From: Cohnella sp.
Lineage (GTDB): Bacteria; Bacillota; Bacilli; Paenibacillales; Paenibacillaceae
DNA length: 64,000 nt
Direction of reading: 5' to 3'
NCBI GenBank assembly: GCA_028287445.1
Contig: JAQBPQ010000030.1
Location: 1-64,000 of the forward strand
Below are positions 60,962 to 64,000 of the stretch, piece by piece. The notes below the pieces were generated by a model. That model was given only the letters and a program-made list of their open reading frames with translations. It was not told the DNA's origin and ran no database searches. Every line of letters begins with the position of its first letter. The stretch's first letter is position 1. A program made the position numbers and the translations under genes.

Positions 60962-62020
60962 ATGAAAAAGCTGTTCTTCCCCCTGCTGATCGCTGCTTTC
61001 GCTCTAAGCGCAGCCGCTCATTTTCTCCATTTCGGTGCGATTCCGGAGTTTATCCTGTCCGCCGTTGCGATTGTTTTCGTAGCCGGTTTCCTAGGCAAAG
61101 CGACTGAATCGGTCGCCCATTATGCCGGCCAGCGTTTGGGCGGCTTTCTCAACGCCACCTTCGGCAACGCGGCGGAGCTGATCATTTCTATTTTCCTGAT
61201 CAAAGAAGGATTGTTTGATATTGTCAAAGCCAGCTTAACGGGCTCGATCATCGGCAATCTGCTGCTCGTGCTTGGCGCCAGCGCCTTGGCCGGCGGCCTC
61301 AAATACAAAGAGCAGAAGTTCAACATCCACCTGGCCGGCCAGAATGCCTCTCTTATGTTGCTGGGGATCATCGCGCTGTTTATTCCGGCCGTATTCGTGA
61401 AAACGGAAAAATTCCCGGCCAACGAAACGTTAACGCTGAGCCTTATTGTGGCGGGCTGTCTGATCCTCGCCTATGTGGGCTGGCTGATTTATTCCATGTT
61501 CACGCATAAGGATTTTCTGGAAGACCACGAAGACACTCAGGCCGATCACGGAGAGGAACCGGCATGGTCTCGCAACAAGTCCATCCTGTATCTGGTGCTC
61601 GCCACCGTTATGGTAGCTTTCGTGAGCGAATGGCTTGTCCGTACGCTGCACGTTTTCACCGACCGGTTCGGTCTTTCGGAGTTATTCGTCGGAGCGTTCC
61701 TCGTGGCCATCATCGGTAACGCCGCCGAGCACAGCGCAGCAATCATGCTGGCGATGAAAAACAAAATGGGCGCCGCCGTTGAAATCGCCGTAGGCAGCAG
61801 TCTTCAGATTGCACTGTTTGTCGCACCTGTGCTCGTATTCATCAGTCTTCTGTTCAACAAACATATGAACCTGATTTTCTCGACCATTGAACTGGCGGCC
61901 ATCGCCGTTGCCGTTCTAATCGCCACCTCAATCTCACGAGACGGCTCCACCACTTGGTATGAAGGCAAACTGTTGCTGATCGTTTACATCATTCTGGGTG
62001 TTGCTTTTTATTTCGTGTAA
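60962..62020 (+). CDS. cax: Calcium/proton exchanger
   Basis: GGFLNATFGNAAELIIS and VAIIGNAAEHSAAIMLA alpha repeats, ~11 TM segments. Confidence 0.94.
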   Translation: MKKLFFPLLIAAFALSAAAHFLHFGAIPEFILSAVAIVFVAGFLGKATESVAHYAGQRLGGFLNATFGNAAELIISIFLIKEGLFDIVKASLTGSIIGNLLLVLGASALAGGLKYKEQKFNIHLAGQNASLMLLGIIALFIPAVFVKTEKFPANETLTLSLIVAGCLILAYVGWLIYSMFTHKDFLEDHEDTQADHGEEPAWSRNKSILYLVLATVMVAFVSEWLVRTLHVFTDRFGLSELFVGAFLVAIIGNAAEHSAAIMLAMKNKMGAAVEIAVGSSLQIALFVAPVLVFISLLFNKHMNLIFSTIELAAIAVAVLIATSISRDGSTTWYEGKLLLIVYIILGVAFYFV

Positions 62021-62026
62021 TCGCTA

Positions 62027-62052
62027 AGCGGGCTAGCCCCGCCCTTTTTTTG
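62027..62052 (+). terminator. Intrinsic terminator of cax
   Basis: GCGGGctagCCCCGCCCTTTTTTT. Confidence 0.65.
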
Positions 62053-62068
62053 GTGGAACGCAACCTAT

Positions 62069-62101
62069 AAAAATGACGGTCGACCACAAGGTCAACCGTC
62101 A
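62069..62101 (-). terminator. Intrinsic terminator of ylaN
   Basis: Reverse strand TGACGGTTGACC-TTGT-GGTCGACCGTCA then TTTTTATAG. Confidence 0.8.
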
Positions 62102-62131
62102 CAAATTCGAAGATAGCGGAGCACGATTCGG

Positions 62132-62434
62132 CTACTCTATTTTTTGATTCAATGCTTCGTACAACAAGGCCAAATTTCGTTCCAGCTGACTGACCAGCAG
62201 CTTGCCGGAGCCTTCTTCCATCAATCCGGTACGTACCGCGAAATCGACCGCTCGAGAAAAGCCGTACATTTGCGTATCCAGCACTTCTTCGTAAAGCGGG
62301 CATTGGCGGGTTGTCAGATTTTCCATCTGGATGGAGATCAGCTTCTCGATTTTATCGGCATCATCCTGCAGCAGGCGGAGCGCCTTCTGCTTCAGGTTCA
62401 TAATCGTATCCGTCTCCAGTGAAGCCATTCCCAC
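62132..62434 (-). CDS. ylaN: YlaN family (DUF1507) protein
   Basis: KALRLLQDDADKIEKLISIQMENLTTRQCPLYEEVLDTQMYGFSRAVDFAVRTGL. Confidence 0.9.
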   Translation of the reverse strand: MGMASLETDTIMNLKQKALRLLQDDADKIEKLISIQMENLTTRQCPLYEEVLDTQMYGFSRAVDFAVRTGLMEEGSGKLLVSQLERNLALLYEALNQKIE

Positions 62435-62546
62435 TCCCCCTGTGCCATACTCCCATTCATCTTTATCCCTTCATATTAGACGAAATTGCAGTGAAGTACA
62501 AGGACGGGGCGTCATAGAGACAACCCGGTCACGAGATTAGCGAGGA

Positions 62547-62646
62547 ACAAGGATAAACGGCTGTCGCCGTCGTCTTCACGACGGTAGATGTTTATGTCGG
62601 AGATCATTCAGAGATGAGCGCTTCAGCTTATAAATCCTGTATGATC
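62547..62646 (+). repeat. 100-nt structured intergenic element, copy 2
   Basis: ACAAGGATAAACGGCTGTCGCCGTCGTCTTCACGACGG...GTTTATGTCGGAGA then GATCATTCAG...CTGTATGATC stem. Confidence 0.75.
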
Positions 62647-62649
62647 GAC

Positions 62650-62681
62650 AAAAAGCACCCCGTCACGAACGGACGGGGTGC
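62650..62681 (-). terminator. Intrinsic terminator of the HPr-like gene
   Basis: Reverse strand GCACCCCGTCCGTTCGTGACGGGGTGC then TTTTT. Confidence 0.85.
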
Positions 62682-62696
62682 CCTCAAACGCATGAA

Positions 62697-62936
62697 TTAT
62701 TCCATTACTTTGACGTTCAGGTTATGCTTGGCGAACACCGCCGCCACTGCTTGCTTAGCCTCTTCCGCGTCCGGACCGTGCACATGAAGCTCGTATGCAT
62801 GGTTGCCTACCAAAGTGGTGAACAGGCCCAGAATGCTTTTCACGTCGATGTACTTGTTTTCGGCTTGGAGCACGACGGAAGAACGAAATTTGTTCGCCGT
62901 TTGGGACAATTCGACGATTGCCGCGTTGTTGGACAT
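62697..62936 (-). CDS. HPr-like protein lacking the N-terminal His15 region
   Basis: YIDVKSILGLFTTLVGNHAYELHVHGPDAEEAKQAV aligns with HPr Ser46 helix (VNLKSIMGVMSLG); in-frame stop upstream of ATG; GGAGG SD. Confidence 0.8.
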   Translation of the reverse strand: MSNNAAIVELSQTANKFRSSVVLQAENKYIDVKSILGLFTTLVGNHAYELHVHGPDAEEAKQAVAAVFAKHNLNVKVME

Positions 62937-63016
62937 CGGAATCCCTCCAAATTATAGGGTTGAACTTGCTTCCCTCATAATACTTGTTAGAGCGAAGGCA
63001 TGCAAGGGTTAACCTA

Positions 63017-64000
63017 TTATTTTAAGGCGTCCGGATTGAGGCTTTGCAGCTCAGGAATGACGAAGAGGCCGTCTTTGCGGATCAGCCGATCGTCGAAATA
63101 AATCTCACCGCCGCCATAATCCGGACGCTGGATCAGAACCAGATCCCAGTGAACGGAGGAGCGGTTGCCGTTGTCGGTATCCTCGTATGCCTGTCCCGGT
63201 GTAAAATGCAGACTTCCGGCGATTTTCTCGTCGAATAGCGTGTCTTTCATCGGGTGCAAAATATACGGGTTGAAGCCGAGACTGAATTCGCCGATATAAC
63301 GGGCTCCCTCGTCTGTGTCAAGCAATGCGTTGATTCGATCCGTGTCGTTGGCGGTGGCTTCAACGATTTTGCCGTTTTCGAAACGGAATTTTACATTTTC
63401 GAAAGTGAAGCCGTTATACACACTTTGGGTGTTGTAGGAAAGCGTGCCGTTAACGGAGTCGCGCACCGGGCAAGAGTACACTTCACCGTCCGGGATGTTT
63501 CGTTCGCCGGAACATTTTTTGGCGCCGATGCCCTTGATGGAGAAGGTTAAATCCGTTCCCGGTCCCTTGATCTGAACTTTGCCGGTCCGTTTCATCAAGT
63601 CCGCCAACGGATCCATGGCCTGGTCCATTTTGGCGTAATCCAGGTTGCAGACGTCAAAATAAAAATCTTCGAACGCCTCTGTGGACATCTGGGCCAACTG
63701 CGCCATGGAGTCGCTTGGGTAACGAAGCACGACCCATTTGGTTTTCTTTACCCGCTGTTCACTATGTATCGGATGGCGATAAATACGGTCATATCGTTTG
63801 TACGAGTCGGAAGGAACATCCGCCAATTCGTTGACATTGGTTCCCGACCGGATGCCGATGTAGCCTTGCATCTGTTTCATCCGCTCCAAATCGTAAGCGG
63901 CCCATGTTTCCATCATTTCCGGTGTTGCATTCCGAAGCAGCGCCCGCTCTACCGATTTGTCCGTAATTTCGACGAAGGGACGGCCCCCTCTCTGCGCCAC
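63017..64000 (-). CDS. M29 family aminopeptidase (AmpS-like), truncated at window edge
   Basis: GVRSGTNV-type region (GYIGIRSGTNVNELADV), SGERNIPDGEVYSCPVRDSVNG, DGLFVIPELQSLNP. Confidence 0.9.
   Translation of the reverse strand: MAQRGGRPFVEITDKSVERALLRNATPEMMETWAAYDLERMKQMQGYIGIRSGTNVNELADVPSDSYKRYDRIYRHPIHSEQRVKKTKWVVLRYPSDSMAQLAQMSTEAFEDFYFDVCNLDYAKMDQAMDPLADLMKRTGKVQIKGPGTDLTFSIKGIGAKKCSGERNIPDGEVYSCPVRDSVNGTLSYNTQSVYNGFTFENVKFRFENGKIVEATANDTDRINALLDTDEGARYIGEFSLGFNPYILHPMKDTLFDEKIAGSLHFTPGQAYEDTDNGNRSSVHWDLVLIQRPDYGGGEIYFDDRLIRKDGLFVIPELQSLNPDALK

Overview
64 kb of a GC-rich, spore-forming Firmicute chromosome, probably Paenibacillaceae (inferred from gene content and order: spoVM, spoVIF, ylbJ, remA, fapR, ylbF/ylbG). 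No tRNA, rRNA, CRISPR array, prophage or intact IS element was seen. Most of the window is core housekeeping: a lipid-synthesis cluster (fapR-plsX-fabH-fabD/fabG-acpP-fabF-rnc-smc), rpmF-yceD, ylbM/ylbJ, coaD-rsmD, a TPP-riboswitch-linked thiamine-precursor ABC operon, an SOS-type Y-family polymerase operon, recG, degV, fakA-yloU, rpmB, spoVM, rpe-rsgA-prkC-prpC-rlmN-rsmB-fmt-def-priA-coaBC-rpoZ-gmk-remA, a yitJ-type metH/metF fusion, dapF, purT, a Ca-type P-ATPase, rqcH, a CarH-like B12 regulator, a hybrid histidine kinase, ftsW-like, cax, ylaN, an HPr-like protein and an M29 aminopeptidase (truncated at the edge). Least-explained signals: (1) two 100-nt intergenic elements with a conserved core and apparently compensating stems, both abutting the poly-U tract of an opposing terminator (60265-60364, 62547-62646); (2) a three-unit tandem hairpin repeat between fabG and acpP (3937-4089); (3) a stop-less in-frame fabD-fabG ORF with an internal Shine-Dalgarno; (4) a solitary CarH-like regulator with the Wx9EH signature; (5) an unusual YolD-like partner of the Y-family polymerase; (6) an HPr-like protein lacking the His15 region. 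All calls come from reading the sequence and supplied ORFs; no homology search or folding program was run.
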